A stretch of DNA of 64,000 bases from positions 2,617,313-2,681,312 of the forward strand of contig NZ_CP005286.1 in assembly GCF_000819445.1 (NCBI RefSeq), written 5' to 3'. The position numbers and the translations under genes are program-made. The DNA is from Corynebacterium humireducens NBRC 106098 = DSM 45392. GTDB taxonomy: Bacteria > Actinomycetota > Actinomycetes > Mycobacteriales > Mycobacteriaceae. Position 1 is the stretch's first letter. The number at the start of each line of letters is the position of its first letter. A model generated the notes under the pieces. The model had not been told where the DNA came from and made no database searches. It saw only the letters and a list, made by a program, of their open reading frames with translations. Below are positions 42,626 to 53,300 of the stretch, piece by piece.

Positions 42626-43609
42626 ATGTTGTCCCTTCTCAGGCGGACTGACCCGCTCATCCTTCTCATCATCGCGGCGGTGGTGGTGGCGATCATCGTG
42701 CCCGCCCGCGGCGACTTCGCGGAGTGGTTCTCCACTGCGACGAACATCGCCATCGCGTTCCTCTTCTTCCTCTACGGCGCCCGCCTGTCGACGCAGGAGG
42801 CGGTGAAGGGTCTCCTGCACTGGCGGCTGCACCTGCTCATCCTGGCGTTCACGTTCCTGGTGTTCCCGGTCATCGGCGTGGCCCTGCGCCCCCTCGGCGG
42901 GCTGATCGGCGAGGACATGTACCTGGGCATCCTCTTCATGACGCTGGTGCCCTCGACCGTGCAGTCCTCGGTGGCGTTCACGTCGATCGCGAAGGGCAAC
43001 TACGCCGGCGCGATCGTCGCGGCCAGCGCCTCGAACCTGGCGGGTGTGTTCCTCACGCCGCTGCTGGTGATGCTGCTCATGTCGGGGGCGGGCACGATCC
43101 ACGTGGACACGCAGGTGTTCATCGACATCGCCGTGCTCCTCCTCCTGCCCTTCGTCCTGGGCCAGGTCCTGCGCCGCTGGGTCAAGGGCTTCGCCGCGAA
43201 CAAGGCCACGAAGATCGTAGACCGCGGCTCGATCACCATGGTCGTGTACTCGGCGTTCTCCGCGGGCATGGTCGCCGGCGTCTGGTCGGATGTGTCGGTG
43301 GGGCAGATCGTTTTCCTCATCGTCTTCTCGATCGTCCTGGTCGCCATCATGCTGTGGCTGACCCGTTTCTCCGCGGAGAAGCTGGGCTTCAACCAGAAGG
43401 ACATGAAGGCCATCCAGTTCTGCGGCACCAAGAAGTCGCTCGCGACCGGCCTGCCGATGGCGTCGGTCATCTTCGGCGGCGCGAGCATCGGTCTGCTCAT
43501 CCTGCCGCTGATGATCTTCCACCAGGTGCAGCTCATGATGTGCTCCTGGTTGGCGGCGCGTTACGCCCGCCAGGCACCGCCCCGCAAGCCGGTGGTCCTG
43601 CACTCCTGA
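42626..43609 (+). CDS. Bile acid:sodium symporter family transporter (SBF-like)
   Basis: 327 aa with ten membrane helices. Family segments: FLFFLYGARLSTQEAVKGLLHWRLH, TLVPSTVQSSVAFTSIAKGNYAGAIVAASASNLAGVFLTPLL (crossover helix region near residue 115) and FCGTKKSLATGLPMASVIF. It matches the PF13593 SBF-like subgroup (YfeH/Rch1). Substrate unknown. TAAACT (42613-42618) ends 7 nt before the ATG, a leaderless promoter divergent from the old yellow enzyme gene; the starts are 37 nt apart. Confidence 0.85.
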   Translation: MLSLLRRTDPLILLIIAAVVVAIIVPARGDFAEWFSTATNIAIAFLFFLYGARLSTQEAVKGLLHWRLHLLILAFTFLVFPVIGVALRPLGGLIGEDMYLGILFMTLVPSTVQSSVAFTSIAKGNYAGAIVAASASNLAGVFLTPLLVMLLMSGAGTIHVDTQVFIDIAVLLLLPFVLGQVLRRWVKGFAANKATKIVDRGSITMVVYSAFSAGMVAGVWSDVSVGQIVFLIVFSIVLVAIMLWLTRFSAEKLGFNQKDMKAIQFCGTKKSLATGLPMASVIFGGASIGLLILPLMIFHQVQLMMCSWLAARYARQAPPRKPVVLHS

Positions 43610-43636
43610 TTGCTTTTCGACGCCCGCCCCCTACGA

Positions 43637-43652
43637 TGTTTCACGTGAAACA
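43637..43652 (+). other. parS site 4 (perfect)
   Basis: TGTTTCACGTGAAACA is a perfect ParB site. It lies between the SBF-like transporter and the small protein gene, overlapping the latter's promoter (TACGAT, 43632-43637) and containing its GTG start. Confidence 0.95.
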
Positions 43653-43959
43653 AAACATCCACGTACGCATCGACATGAGCATCCCGGGGGCGGGTTCTGT
43701 GATTCATGTGGCAGAACTCCTGCCGCGGGACGCGCAGACCTGCACCATGATCCGCATCATCGAGCTGGACCCCTCCGAGACGATCCGCGGCGGCGCCACC
43801 CAGGACACCTCCGCCGGCCTGGCGCAGGCCCCCAACCCGGTCGTGCCGCACCCGGACACCTACGCCGACTTCCCGGACATCGAGCACCGTCTCCTCAGCC
43901 CGGAGGAGTTCGAGGGCCTGTGGGCGGAGGCCGTGGCGGCCTTCCCGAAGCTCGGCTGA
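43645..43959 (+). CDS. Small protein of unknown function starting in parS
   Basis: 104 aa. VKQNIHVRIDMSIPGAGSVIHVAELLPRDAQTCTMIRIIELD is a beta-rich beginning, followed by ATQDTSAGLAQAPNPVVPHPDTYADFPDIEH. No signal peptide or membrane helix, and no family recognised. The GTG at 43645 is chosen because TACGAT (43632-43637) lies 7 nt before it; an ATG at 43636 would add MFH. The start codon is at the centre of parS site 4. Confidence 0.65.
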   Translation: MKQNIHVRIDMSIPGAGSVIHVAELLPRDAQTCTMIRIIELDPSETIRGGATQDTSAGLAQAPNPVVPHPDTYADFPDIEHRLLSPEEFEGLWAEAVAAFPKLG

Positions 43960-43969
43960 CCGGACTCAG

Positions 43970-44311
43970 CTAGAAGACGAGGTTGACCAGGCCCATGTAG
44001 GCCAGGGTTCCTCCGAGGATCGAGAGCCCAGAGTCCCGCCGCCAGGCGTGCAGCCCCAGGGTCACCGCGACCCCGATGAGGGCCGCCGCCAGGCCACCGG
44101 GCGCCGAACGCTGCCCGAGGAGCGTGTACACCACCAGCACGGTCATCACTCCCACCGGCATCATCCGGGCGAGCAGACCGAAGAACTGGTTGTCGCGCAG
44201 CGCCCTGACAAAGGCGAAGGGCAGCCAGCGCAGCGCCACCGTGACCACCCCGATGGGCAGCAGGACCGCCAACGTCTGGGTGAGGGTGACCCCCTCGGGA
44301 AGCCCGTACAT
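43970..44311 (-). CDS. azlD: Branched-chain amino acid exporter small subunit AzlD
   Basis: 113 aa with four membrane helices (TLAVLLPIGVVTVALRWLPFAF, MMPVGVMTVLVVYTLL and so on). The motif LRWLPF...LRDN, MPVGVM is typical of AzlD/BrnE. It pairs with AzlC encoded directly upstream; the ATG overlaps the azlC stop by one base (TGATG). The complex exports branched-chain amino acids or methionine (BrnFE in C. glutamicum). Confidence 0.82.
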   Translation of the reverse strand: MYGLPEGVTLTQTLAVLLPIGVVTVALRWLPFAFVRALRDNQFFGLLARMMPVGVMTVLVVYTLLGQRSAPGGLAAALIGVAVTLGLHAWRRDSGLSILGGTLAYMGLVNLVF

Positions 44312-45006
44312 CAGACCCTCCACTCCAGGCGACGGTCCAGGGCGGGGGAGAGGTGCCGGCCGATGAGGACGAGGAAGTAGGCGCTCAGCGCCACCATGAG
44401 CATCTGCCCCGGGAGCACCAGGCCGGCAACGAGTGCCAGGCCACCGGCGAGCAGCGGCAGGGAGAGGTCCCGGCTGCCCCGGAAGGTCTCCCACGCCAGC
44501 ACCACGAACAGTGCGACGAGTGCGAACTCCATGCCCTGGATGCCCGCCGGGATGACCTCACCGACGAGCGCCCCGATGATGCCGGGCACCACCCACATCG
44601 CCTGGCAGAAGAGCTGGATCGTCAGCACCTGCGTACCGGAGCGCGGAGGGTGGGCGGAGGCGATGGCGTAGGACTCGTCGGTCAGCGAGTACGTGGAGTA
44701 AGCACGGCCGGCCCGGCCCCGGACGAGGTGCCGGGGGAAGGTGAGGCCGTAGAAGATGTGCCGGAAGTTGACCATGAAGGCGGTCAGCGCCGTCGACAGG
44801 GGGCCGACGCCGGCGAGCACCAGGTTGACCGCCAGGAACTCCATGGACCCGGCGTAGATGAGCACCGAGAAGACCGGCGTCCACCACCAGGCGAAACCCA
44901 CCTGCGTCATCAGCAGGCCGAAGGCCAGCCCCAGGGGGACCAGCCCGAGCGCGACGGCCCAGGCGTCCCGCAGTCCGGCACGGACGTCAGGGAACGCGGG
45001 GGTCAA
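44311..45006 (-). CDS. azlC: Branched-chain amino acid exporter large subunit AzlC
   Basis: 231 aa from the TTG at 45006, which overlaps the yqgE stop (TTGA). Family motifs: GLVPLGLAFGLLMTQVGF, LIYAGSMEFLAVNLV, FMVNFRHIFYGLTFPRHL and LTDESYAIAS. About seven helices. A longer reading frame upstream runs through yqgE and has no AzlC similarity before LTPAFPDVRAGLRD. Works with AzlD in the same operon. Confidence 0.82.
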   Translation of the reverse strand: MTPAFPDVRAGLRDAWAVALGLVPLGLAFGLLMTQVGFAWWWTPVFSVLIYAGSMEFLAVNLVLAGVGPLSTALTAFMVNFRHIFYGLTFPRHLVRGRAGRAYSTYSLTDESYAIASAHPPRSGTQVLTIQLFCQAMWVVPGIIGALVGEVIPAGIQGMEFALVALFVVLAWETFRGSRDLSLPLLAGGLALVAGLVLPGQMLMVALSAYFLVLIGRHLSPALDRRLEWRV

Positions 45007-45614
45007 TTGTCCATGAGGTCGGCGGGGAACGTCGAGAAGAGCGGCAGCGGCGGCTGCTGGCGGCGCATGACGTCGCCCCACAGGTCGGTGCGGCCCGGGA
45101 CGATGACGTCGGTGGGCAGCGCCGGGGTGACGAACCAGTCGCCGCGGTCGATCTCCCCGTCGAGCTGGCCGGGCGCCCACTCGGCGTAACCGGCGAACAG
45201 ACGCATGCCCTCGACGAGCTCGGCGATGTCACCGGGATCGGCGCGCAGGTCGACGTGGGCGAGGCGGTTGGCCAGGCGGTTGAGCTGCGGGGCCGTCTCC
45301 ATGTCGACGCCCGCCTTGGTCATCGCCAGACCGACGACGGACTGCTGGTTGAGGGGGCCACCGATGTAGAGGGCCTGCGGCTTCGCGACGGCCGGCAGCC
45401 AGTCCGGCATGACGTTGAACACGGCCAGGTCACTGCGCGACGCCAGGTTCACGCCGAAGGTGAGGTGCTCGTTGTGCTCGATGATGAGCACGACGGAACG
45501 GTTGAACTCGTCCGACAGCATCCCCGGGGCGGCGACGAGCAGCATGCCCGGCGCCGGCTCATTGCGCTCAAGGGCGTTGAACAGGCGATCGGCGTAGAAA
45601 TCAGACATCGACAT
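45003..45614 (-). CDS. YqgE/AlgH family protein
   Basis: 203 aa, the usual UPF0301 size. Motifs: GMLLVAAPGMLSDEFNRSVVLIIEHNEHLTFGVNLA near the N-terminus, IGGPLNQQSV in the middle, and FAGYAEWAPGQLDGEIDRGDWFV (the G-x-GxW-x-xxQL-x-E motif). Function unsettled; in some bacteria it affects regulation of secondary metabolism. The ATG at 45614 or the second at 45608 both fit. Translationally coupled to azlC, an unusual neighbour. Confidence 0.88.
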   Translation of the reverse strand: MSMSDFYADRLFNALERNEPAPGMLLVAAPGMLSDEFNRSVVLIIEHNEHLTFGVNLASRSDLAVFNVMPDWLPAVAKPQALYIGGPLNQQSVVGLAMTKAGVDMETAPQLNRLANRLAHVDLRADPGDIAELVEGMRLFAGYAEWAPGQLDGEIDRGDWFVTPALPTDVIVPGRTDLWGDVMRRQQPPLPLFSTFPADLMDN

Positions 45615-45691
45615 GGTGGGTGCGACCTCCCTCGCTCAGCTGACCCTGTGACTGTTCAGCTTCCCACCCCCCGCACGGTTCTGCAAACGCG

Positions 45692-47146
45692 TCAGTTCTG
45701 CGCGGCCCACCACGCCCGCAGTTCCGCGACGGCCTCCTCCCGCTCGAGGGGGCCCCGCTCGAGGCGCAGCTCCTTGAGGAAGGACCATGCGCGGCCGACG
45801 TCGGGACCGGCAGGCAGCCCGAGGATCTCCATGATCTCGTTGCCGTCGAGGTCGGGACGCACGCGGGCGAGATCCTCACGGGCGGCGATGTCCGCGATGC
45901 GCTCCTCCAGGTGGTCGTAGGTGCGCTGCAGGCGGGCGGCCTTCCGCTTATTGCGGGTGGTGGAGTCGGCGCGGACCAGCTTGTGCAGGCGGGGGAGCAG
46001 TTCCCCGGCGTCGGTGACGTAGCGGCGCACCGCGGAGTCGGTCCACTGGCCCTCACCGAAGCCGTAGAAACGCATGTGCAGGTAGATGAGCTGGGAGACG
46101 TCGCCGACCATCTGCTTCGAGTACTTCAGCGCCCGCATGCGGCGGCGCACCAGCTTCGCGCCGACCACCTCGTGGTGGTGGAAGGTGACGCGCCCCTCCT
46201 CGTTCCAGGAGCGGGTCTCGGGCTTGCCGCAGTCGTGGAGCAACGCCGCCCAGCGGAGCACGAGGTCGGGGCCGTCCTCCTCCTGGTCGATGGCCTGGCG
46301 GAGCACCTGCATGGAGTGGGCGTAGACGTCCTTGTGCTGGTTGTGCTCGTCCTTCATGTCCTGCATGGCGGGGATCTCGGGGAACACGTGGCGGGCGATG
46401 CCGGTCTGCACGAGCAGGTTCATGCCGGTCCACGGGGACTCGCCGAGCATGAGCTTGTCCAGCTCCACCTGGATACGTTCGGCGGTGATGCGTCCGATCT
46501 CCCCGGCCATGTCGGTCATGGCGGCCTTCACGCGGTCGGCCACGCCGAAGCCCAGCTGGGAGACGAAACGCGCGGCACGCAGCATGCGCAGCGGATCGTC
46601 GTGGAAGGAGATCTCCGGGGCGTCCGGGGTATCCAGGCGGCGGTCCACGAGGTCCTGCAGACCACCGACGGGGTCGTGGAAGCGGGCGGTGAGCTGCCCG
46701 GCGTCGTCGACAAGCAGTTCCACGGCCATGGCGTTGACCTTGAAGTCGCGGCGGATGAGATCGCCCTCCAGGGTGTCGCCGAACATGACGGAGGGGTTGC
46801 GGGAGACGCCGTCGTAGGAGTCGGAGCGGAAGGTGGTGATCTCGACCTGCTGGCCGCGGTGCGCGGCGGAGACGGTGCCGAACTCGATGCCGGTGTCCCA
46901 GACGTGTCCGGCCCAGCCCTCCAGAATGGAGGAGATGACGTCGGGGCGGGCGGGCGTGGTGAAGTCGAGGTCGTTACCCAGGCGCCCGAGAATGGCGTCG
47001 CGGACCGAGCCGCCGACCAGATAGAGAGGTAGGGAGCGGGACTGGAACTCGGCGACCAGGTCGCCGAGGACGTCCTGCAGGCCGGCGATCGTGCGCTCGG
47101 CCTGCGCGAGAAGGGCCAGGGGGGTAAGGGACTCGTCCGCGTTCAC
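45692..47146 (-). CDS. cca: CCA tRNA nucleotidyltransferase
   Basis: 484 aa. Class II nucleotidyltransferase: YLVGGSVRDAILGRLGNDLDFTT (near residue 45) carries GGxVRD and the DxD metal motif; RRDFKVNAMAVELL and DDPLRMLRAARFVSQL follow; then an HD domain with LLHDCGKPETR. It adds or repairs the 3' CCA of tRNAs. The GTG at 47146 is 8 nt after TAGACT on the minus strand (leaderless). Divergent from the NUDIX gene, as in C. glutamicum and mycobacteria. Confidence 0.93.
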   Translation of the reverse strand: MNADESLTPLALLAQAERTIAGLQDVLGDLVAEFQSRSLPLYLVGGSVRDAILGRLGNDLDFTTPARPDVISSILEGWAGHVWDTGIEFGTVSAAHRGQQVEITTFRSDSYDGVSRNPSVMFGDTLEGDLIRRDFKVNAMAVELLVDDAGQLTARFHDPVGGLQDLVDRRLDTPDAPEISFHDDPLRMLRAARFVSQLGFGVADRVKAAMTDMAGEIGRITAERIQVELDKLMLGESPWTGMNLLVQTGIARHVFPEIPAMQDMKDEHNQHKDVYAHSMQVLRQAIDQEEDGPDLVLRWAALLHDCGKPETRSWNEEGRVTFHHHEVVGAKLVRRRMRALKYSKQMVGDVSQLIYLHMRFYGFGEGQWTDSAVRRYVTDAGELLPRLHKLVRADSTTRNKRKAARLQRTYDHLEERIADIAAREDLARVRPDLDGNEIMEILGLPAGPDVGRAWSFLKELRLERGPLEREEAVAELRAWWAAQN

Positions 47147-47221
47147 AACCGCTGAGTCTACCGGGGACACGCTGCGGCCTGGGAATTTCGAAAGGTCGTC
47201 CCACCGGTTACGATCATGGGG

Positions 47222-47953
47222 ATGACTGAGAATGATCCCCAGGGCCCCAAGCGCCGGCGTCGCCGCCGCTCGCGTCGTCGTGGATCCGGAACTCAGGGAC
47301 AGCAGCAGTCGAAGCAGACCCAGCAGACTGGTGAGAAGAGCGAGCCGAAGACCTCCCAGCGCCCCCCGCAGAAGCGTCGCCGTCGCCCGAATCGGAACCC
47401 GCACCGGGTGCAGAAGGCGCAGAAGCAGCACCGCCCGCAGCAGAACCGCATGGCCACCCGCGACGAAACGTCCGCGGGCGGCCTCGTCGTCTCCGGACTG
47501 GCGGAGGCGGTCAACGACGCCGGCGAGGTCGACCTCAGCCGTATCTACGTCGCCCTGATCGGCCGTCTGGACCGCCGGGGACGTCTCCTGTGGTCGATGC
47601 CGAAGGGCCACGTGGAGCCGGGGGAGAACCGCCGCGCCACCGCGGAGCGTGAGGTGTGGGAGGAGACCGGCGTGTACGGCGAGGCCTTCGCGGACCTCGG
47701 CGTCATCGACTACTGGTTCGTCTCCGAGGGGGTGCGCATCCACAAGACGGTGCACCACCACCTGCTCCGTTTCGTCGACGGCGACCTCAACGACGATGAC
47801 CCGGAGGTGACCGAGGTGGCGTGGATCCCGGTGTCCGAGCTCATCGAGCACCTGGCCTACGCGGACGAGCGCAAGCTGGCGCGCACCGCCCATGACCTCC
47901 TGCCGGAGCTGGCACGGGAGGAGAAGGCCGCGGGAAGGGCGACCCCACGGTGA
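47222..47953 (+). CDS. NUDIX hydrolase with Arg/Lys-rich N-terminal extension
   Basis: 243 aa. Residues 1 to about 78 are strongly basic and low complexity ([29 protein letters not shown]), a likely nucleic-acid-binding disordered tail. The rest is a NUDIX domain with the box [22 protein letters not shown] (G-x5-E-x7-RE-x2-EE-x-G; shown in part). Position beside cca, DUF6049 and murJ matches the MutT4/Rv3908 neighbourhood of mycobacteria. TACGAT (47209-47214) lies 7 nt before the ATG at 47222. GTGA overlap with the next gene. Confidence 0.85.
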   Translation: MTENDPQGPKRRRRRRSRRRGSGTQGQQQSKQTQQTGEKSEPKTSQRPPQKRRRRPNRNPHRVQKAQKQHRPQQNRMATRDETSAGGLVVSGLAEAVNDAGEVDLSRIYVALIGRLDRRGRLLWSMPKGHVEPGENRRATAEREVWEETGVYGEAFADLGVIDYWFVSEGVRIHKTVHHHLLRFVDGDLNDDDPEVTEVAWIPVSELIEHLAYADERKLARTAHDLLPELAREEKAAGRATPR

Positions 47954-50346
47954 CGCGGGCGCTGGTCGCAGCGTGCGCCGCGGCGGCCGTGTGCGTGTCC
48001 GCGCCCACCGTCCTCGCCGCCCCCACCCCCTACTCCCCGGAGACCCGGGAGGCGTGGGTCAACCCCATGGCCCGTGCCGGGGAGTCCGGCGACCTGCGTA
48101 TCGACGTCACCCGTGCCCCCGACACCATCCGCGCGGGGGAGGAGATGCGGCTGGTGCTCACGGTGTCGAACTCCTCCGACGAGGCCGTCTCCGACCTGTT
48201 CATCGGTGCCCGGCGCGGCGATCCGACGTGGACGGTGGAGGAGGCCCGCCGGGTCCTCGCGCTGGACACCGGCGCGTACCCCTGGGCCGGCCCGGGCCTG
48301 GAGCTGCCGGGGGAGCTGGGTCCGGGGGAGCGCCGGGAGGTGACGCTGGTCCTGCCACCGGAGTTCCTGCCGGAGGGCACGTTCCCGCTGCTCCTGCAGA
48401 TGGGGGAGACGACCGAGCGGATGCTCGTCACCGTCACCCCGGCGCCCACCGCGGGCGGCGAGGACGTCACGGCCCCGCAGGTCCCGGGCCTGACGGTGCT
48501 GCTGCCGCTGACCGCCCCCGTGGACATCGTGCCCGGTGAGACCGGTCGCGCCGCCGAGGAGACGCCGCTCATCCTGCAGACCGAGCAGCTGGCGGGTCAG
48601 CTCGCGCCCGGGGGGCGCCTGAGCGGGCTTCTCGACGTCTACGCCACCGAGCAGCGCGGCACCTGCCTGGCGGTGGATCCCGCGCTGGTGGACACCGTGT
48701 CCCGGATGAGGTCCGGGTACACCGTCGCCGGGGAGCGCCCCTCGCTGACGAAGAAGACCCAACGCCTGCGTGACAGCTGGTTCTCCGACGACGAACCCGA
48801 CCCCGGTGTCCCGGGCCGGGGCGCCGCCGACGCGGCCGCCTGGCTGGAGCGCCTGCAGGGGGCGGGGTGCGTCGTGCCCCTGCCGTGGGCCGACGCGGAC
48901 GTCAACGCCGTCGCCGCCACCGAGGACGAGTGGCTGTTCCGGGAGGCCACCGCCCGCGGCCCGCAGCTGCTCGCGGAGGAGCTCGGGGTGACACCGGTGG
49001 GCAACGTCGTCGTCCCGCCGTCCGGGTACGTCACCGAGCAGGCCGCCTCCGCGCTGGGCTGGGCGGACCAGACCGTGTCCGTCGAGGAGTCGTGGGAGGC
49101 GGCCGTCGCGGAGCTGACGCCGCAGCCCGCCGGGGTGGGGGACACGTCGCTGGAGTCGACGCACATCCCGGACCGTTCCGGCGCGCCGACGCCGGGTGCG
49201 CCGGTGCGTGTCCTCGTGGCCGCCAACTCGGTGTGGGGTGTGCCGCAGCAGGACAATCACGCGCTTCTCGCCCCGGGCGTCACGGCCGTGACCTACTCAC
49301 CGGCGCTCGGTTCGCTGCTCGCCGCGACGGGCCCCGTGCCGCGCACGACGGGCTACTCCCACCCGGACTGGCGTTTCGACTACCGCCTCGACTCCCCGGC
49401 CGCCCGCGCCGTCACCGCCGCCTCGGCCGTCCGCCTCGCCGTCCGCCAGCAGACGCTGCCCGGCGACTGGGCGCAGAGCCCGCAGCCGGTCCTCGTCATG
49501 CCGGCGCCGCTTCTCGACGTCCCCACCGCCGGCACCCTCCTGCGCACCGTCACCACGCTTCTCGACGACGCCGCCGCCACCCCCCTCGCCCTCGCGGACG
49601 CGCTGACGCCGCCCCCGGGGCTGGAGCAGCAGCCCGTGGCCCCGCCGTCCGTCGGCGTCACCCGCTTCGGCAGCCCGTGGCCCGACCCGGCGGCCGTCAG
49701 TGACACCGAGGTGCTCCGCGCCGCGCAGCAGACCCGCTACACCGACGACCTCACCCGCATGATGGTCAACGAACCGGCGATCCAGCTCGACCGCTACGAC
49801 TTCACCCTGCCCCTGCGCCGCGACATCCTGATGGCGCTCACGGGGACGTCGAGAAGCTCCCTGGCGACCCGTGACAACGCCGTCCGCGCCGCCGACGAAC
49901 GCCTCGACGCCAACCGGCGGACCCTCCAGGAGCTGCGCGGCTCCGTGGCGCTCATCCCGCCGGGGAACGTGTACACGCGGGCGTCGGAAAGCTCCCCGCT
50001 GCTCATCGTCGCGGAGAACGGACTGCCGCTGCCCGTGGACTCCGATCTGGCGTACTCCGGGCCGGAGGGCGCGACGCTGGCGATGAACGGCTACGTGTAC
50101 ATCCCGGCACACGGCTCGATCACCGTCCCGCTGACGGCCGACCTGCCCGCCGAGGAGAGCCAGACGCACCTGAGCCTGTGGCTGGCCACCCGCGACGGGT
50201 CCCCGATCTCGACGCCGGTGGAGATTACAGTGCAGACACGTGCCGGTATCGTCGGCACCTACGGCGTCGCCCTGCTCATCGTGGTGGGGCTGGCGCTCGC
50301 GCTGCTGTTCCGCGTCGGGCGTCACCGTCGACGCCGGCGTCCCTAG
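47950..50346 (+). CDS. Large exported membrane-anchored protein (DUF6049)
   Basis: 798 aa. Signal peptide ([23 protein letters not shown]), a long extracytoplasmic part starting with an immunoglobulin-like segment ([32 protein letters not shown]) and a middle region with [14 protein letters not shown], and a C-terminal membrane helix ([20 protein letters not shown]) with a short Arg-rich cytoplasmic end. This architecture and position between the NUDIX gene and murJ is conserved in actinobacteria, suggesting a role in envelope assembly with MurJ. Three copies of the 11-mer motif, and a fourth in reverse, are in this gene. Confidence 0.82.
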   Translation: MTRALVAACAAAAVCVSAPTVLAAPTPYSPETREAWVNPMARAGESGDLRIDVTRAPDTIRAGEEMRLVLTVSNSSDEAVSDLFIGARRGDPTWTVEEARRVLALDTGAYPWAGPGLELPGELGPGERREVTLVLPPEFLPEGTFPLLLQMGETTERMLVTVTPAPTAGGEDVTAPQVPGLTVLLPLTAPVDIVPGETGRAAEETPLILQTEQLAGQLAPGGRLSGLLDVYATEQRGTCLAVDPALVDTVSRMRSGYTVAGERPSLTKKTQRLRDSWFSDDEPDPGVPGRGAADAAAWLERLQGAGCVVPLPWADADVNAVAATEDEWLFREATARGPQLLAEELGVTPVGNVVVPPSGYVTEQAASALGWADQTVSVEESWEAAVAELTPQPAGVGDTSLESTHIPDRSGAPTPGAPVRVLVAANSVWGVPQQDNHALLAPGVTAVTYSPALGSLLAATGPVPRTTGYSHPDWRFDYRLDSPAARAVTAASAVRLAVRQQTLPGDWAQSPQPVLVMPAPLLDVPTAGTLLRTVTTLLDDAAATPLALADALTPPPGLEQQPVAPPSVGVTRFGSPWPDPAAVSDTEVLRAAQQTRYTDDLTRMMVNEPAIQLDRYDFTLPLRRDILMALTGTSRSSLATRDNAVRAADERLDANRRTLQELRGSVALIPPGNVYTRASESSPLLIVAENGLPLPVDSDLAYSGPEGATLAMNGYVYIPAHGSITVPLTADLPAEESQTHLSLWLATRDGSPISTPVEITVQTRAGIVGTYGVALLIVVGLALALLFRVGRHRRRRRP

Positions 50347-50353
50347 ATGAGAA

Positions 50354-53300
50354 ATGACCATGAGCGAAAATCTCCGTTCCCGCTTCGTCGCCGCCACCCC
50401 GCCGGCCCCCGTGCCGGAGCAACGGGCGGCACCCCCCGCACCCGTCGAGGACAGGTCCCGGCTGCGGGCCCCGGAGCCGGACACGCCGGAGACCCCGGGT
50501 GCGTCCTCGGGCGTGGCCTCCGACGCTGACGTCGTGCGGGCGGGCGGCTCGATGGCGATCGCCACGCTCGTCTCCCGCATCACCGGCTTCCTGCGCAACC
50601 TGCTCATCGCCGTCACCCTCGGTGGCGCGGTGGGCTCCGCCTTCAACACGGCAAACACCCTGCCGAACCTCATCACCGAGGTGGTCCTCGGTGCCGTGCT
50701 CACCTCGCTGGTGGTGCCGGTGCTGGTGCGGGCGGAGAAGGAGGACGCCGACCACGGCACCGCCTTCTTCAGACGCCTGTTCACGTTGTCGGCGTCGCTG
50801 CTCATCGTGGTGACGGTCATCTCCGTCATCGCCGCACCACTGCTGACACGGATGATGCTCGACGCGGACGGCGAGGTCAACGTCGTCCAGTCGACCTCGT
50901 TCGCGTTCCTGCTGCTCCCGCAGATCTTCTTCTACGGCATCTTCGCGCTGTTCATGGCGGTGCTCAACACGCGCGGCATCTTCCGGCCGGGCGCGTGGGC
51001 GCCGGTGGCGAACAACGTCGTCTCCATCGCCGTGCTGCTGCTGTACATGCTGCTGCCCGGCGAGCTGGGGGAGACCGCGCCCTCCGGGGTGATGGACCCG
51101 CACGTCCTCCTGCTGGGCCTGGGCACGACGCTGGGCGTCATCGTCCAGGCCGCGATCATGGTGCCGCCGCTGCGGCGGGCGGGCGTCGACCTGCGCCCCC
51201 TGTGGGGCATCGACGAGCGCCTCAAGCAGTTCGGCGGCATGGCGGTGGCGATCGTCGCCTACGTGGCGGTCTCCCAGCTGGGCTACATCATCACCACCCG
51301 CATCGCCTCACTCTACGACGCCGCCGCGCCGCTCATCTACCAGCAGCACTGGCTGCTGCTGCAGGTGCCGTACGGCATCATCGGCGTCACCCTGCTCACG
51401 GCGATCATGCCGCGCCTGTCGCGTCACGCCGCGGACGGCGACGACCGCGCCGTCGTCGGTGACCTCAGCATGGCCACCAAGCTGACGTTCATCGCGCTCA
51501 TCCCGATCGTGGTGTTCTTCACGGCCTTCGGCCCGGACATCGGCGTCGCGCTGTTCGCGTACCGCAACTTCGACACCGAGTCCGGCATCCTGCTGGGACT
51601 CACGCTGTCGTTCTCCGCCTTCACGCTGCTGCCCTACGCCCTGGTGCTGCTGCACCTGCGCGTGTTCTACGCGCGTGAGGAGGCCTGGACCCCGACCTTC
51701 ATCATCGCCGGCATCACCGCCACCAAGATCGTCCTGTCGCTGCTGGCCCCGATGGTGGCGTCCTCGCCCTCGCGCGTGGTCGTGCTCCTCGGTGCGGCCA
51801 ACGGCTTCGGTTTCGTCGCCGGCGCCGTCATCGGTGCGCTGCTGCTGCGCCGCAAGCTCGGCCACCTGGGCACCCGTTCGCAGCTGCACACCACGGTGTG
51901 GGCCTCCGCGGCCTCGCTCATCGGTGTGGCCGTGGCGCTGTTCGTCGACTGGCTGCTGCCCTCCCTGACGGGTCTGGGCTCCTTCGGCGTGCTCATCCGG
52001 GTGGGCATCTCGGGCATCGTGTTCCTCATCGCCACGGGCGTCGCGCTGAGCTTCTCCGGCCTGCCGGAGGTGCAGAACCTGGGCCGTGCCTTCGCCCGTA
52101 TCCCGGGCCTGTCCCGCTTCGTCCGCCCCGACCAGTCCAAGGCCATCGAGGTCGGCGCGAGCGACCCGCAGGAGGTGTCCGCGCAGCTGGTCGCCATGGA
52201 CGCCTTCAACGCCTCACCGGCGCCCGCCCCGATGTCCGCCGGCGTGGTCCGCGGCCCGCGTCTGGTGCCGGGTGCGCCGGTCTCCGACGGCCGTTTCCGT
52301 CTGCTCGCCGACCACGGTTCCGTGCCCGGCGCGCGCTTCTGGCACGCGAAGGAGCAGGAGACGGGCCGGGAGGTGGCGCTGACGTTCGTCGACACCTCGG
52401 GCAACGCCCCGCTCGCCCCGGCCTCCCCGGCCGCCGCCGCGGGGGCCGCCGCCGAGGTGTCCCGCCGCACGCGCCGTCTGGCAGGGGTGCCGGGTGTCGC
52501 CGAGAACATCGAGGTGCTGGCCTACCGCGCCGGCTGTCTCGTCGTGGCTGACTGGGTGCCGGGCTCCTCCCTGCGGGCCGTCGCCGAGGGCGGGGACCTC
52601 GACCCGGAGGCCGTCGCCGCCGCGCTCGTCCCGCTGGTGGAAGGCGCCGCGCAGGACCTCCCGCTGGGTCTGGACAACCACGCCCGCATCCGCATCTCCA
52701 CGTCCGGTGTGGCGGTCCTCGCCTTCCCCGCCGTGCTTCCCGACGCCACCCCCGACCGCGACCACACCTCCGTCCGCTCCATCCTCCGTCTGCTGGGCCA
52801 GGAGGACCTCCACGCGGAGACCGACCTGGCGGCCCTGGCGGCGACCCTGCGGGAGCGCGGCGGCGTCGCCGGTGGGGAGGAGCAGCTGGTGGTCGAGGAG
52901 GACGTCGAGCCGCGCCCCGACGAGCGTGCCGGTTTCGGCTCGAAGTCCTACTCCCGCGGCTCCACGGTGCTCCTCGCCACGGTGGCGATCGGTGCCGTCC
53001 TGCTCGTCGCCGCGCTGACCACCTACCTGGTGAGCGTCATCGGCGGTGACCGGGAGGCGACCCCGGTGAACCAGGATTCCATTCAGGGTTCCGCCACCGA
53101 GACCACGCCACGTCCGCTGCCGCGCGTCCAGCCCGCCACGGCCTCCGTCCCGGCGGTCACCGACGGTTCGCCGGACACCGTGTGGACGGGGCAGGGGGGC
53201 GTGACGGTGTCGCTCGCCGACCCCGCCGAACTGCGCACCCTGCTCTTCGAGTCCGGTGGGGGAGAGGTCGAGGTGTACGGCCTCACGGAGGGCACCGTGG

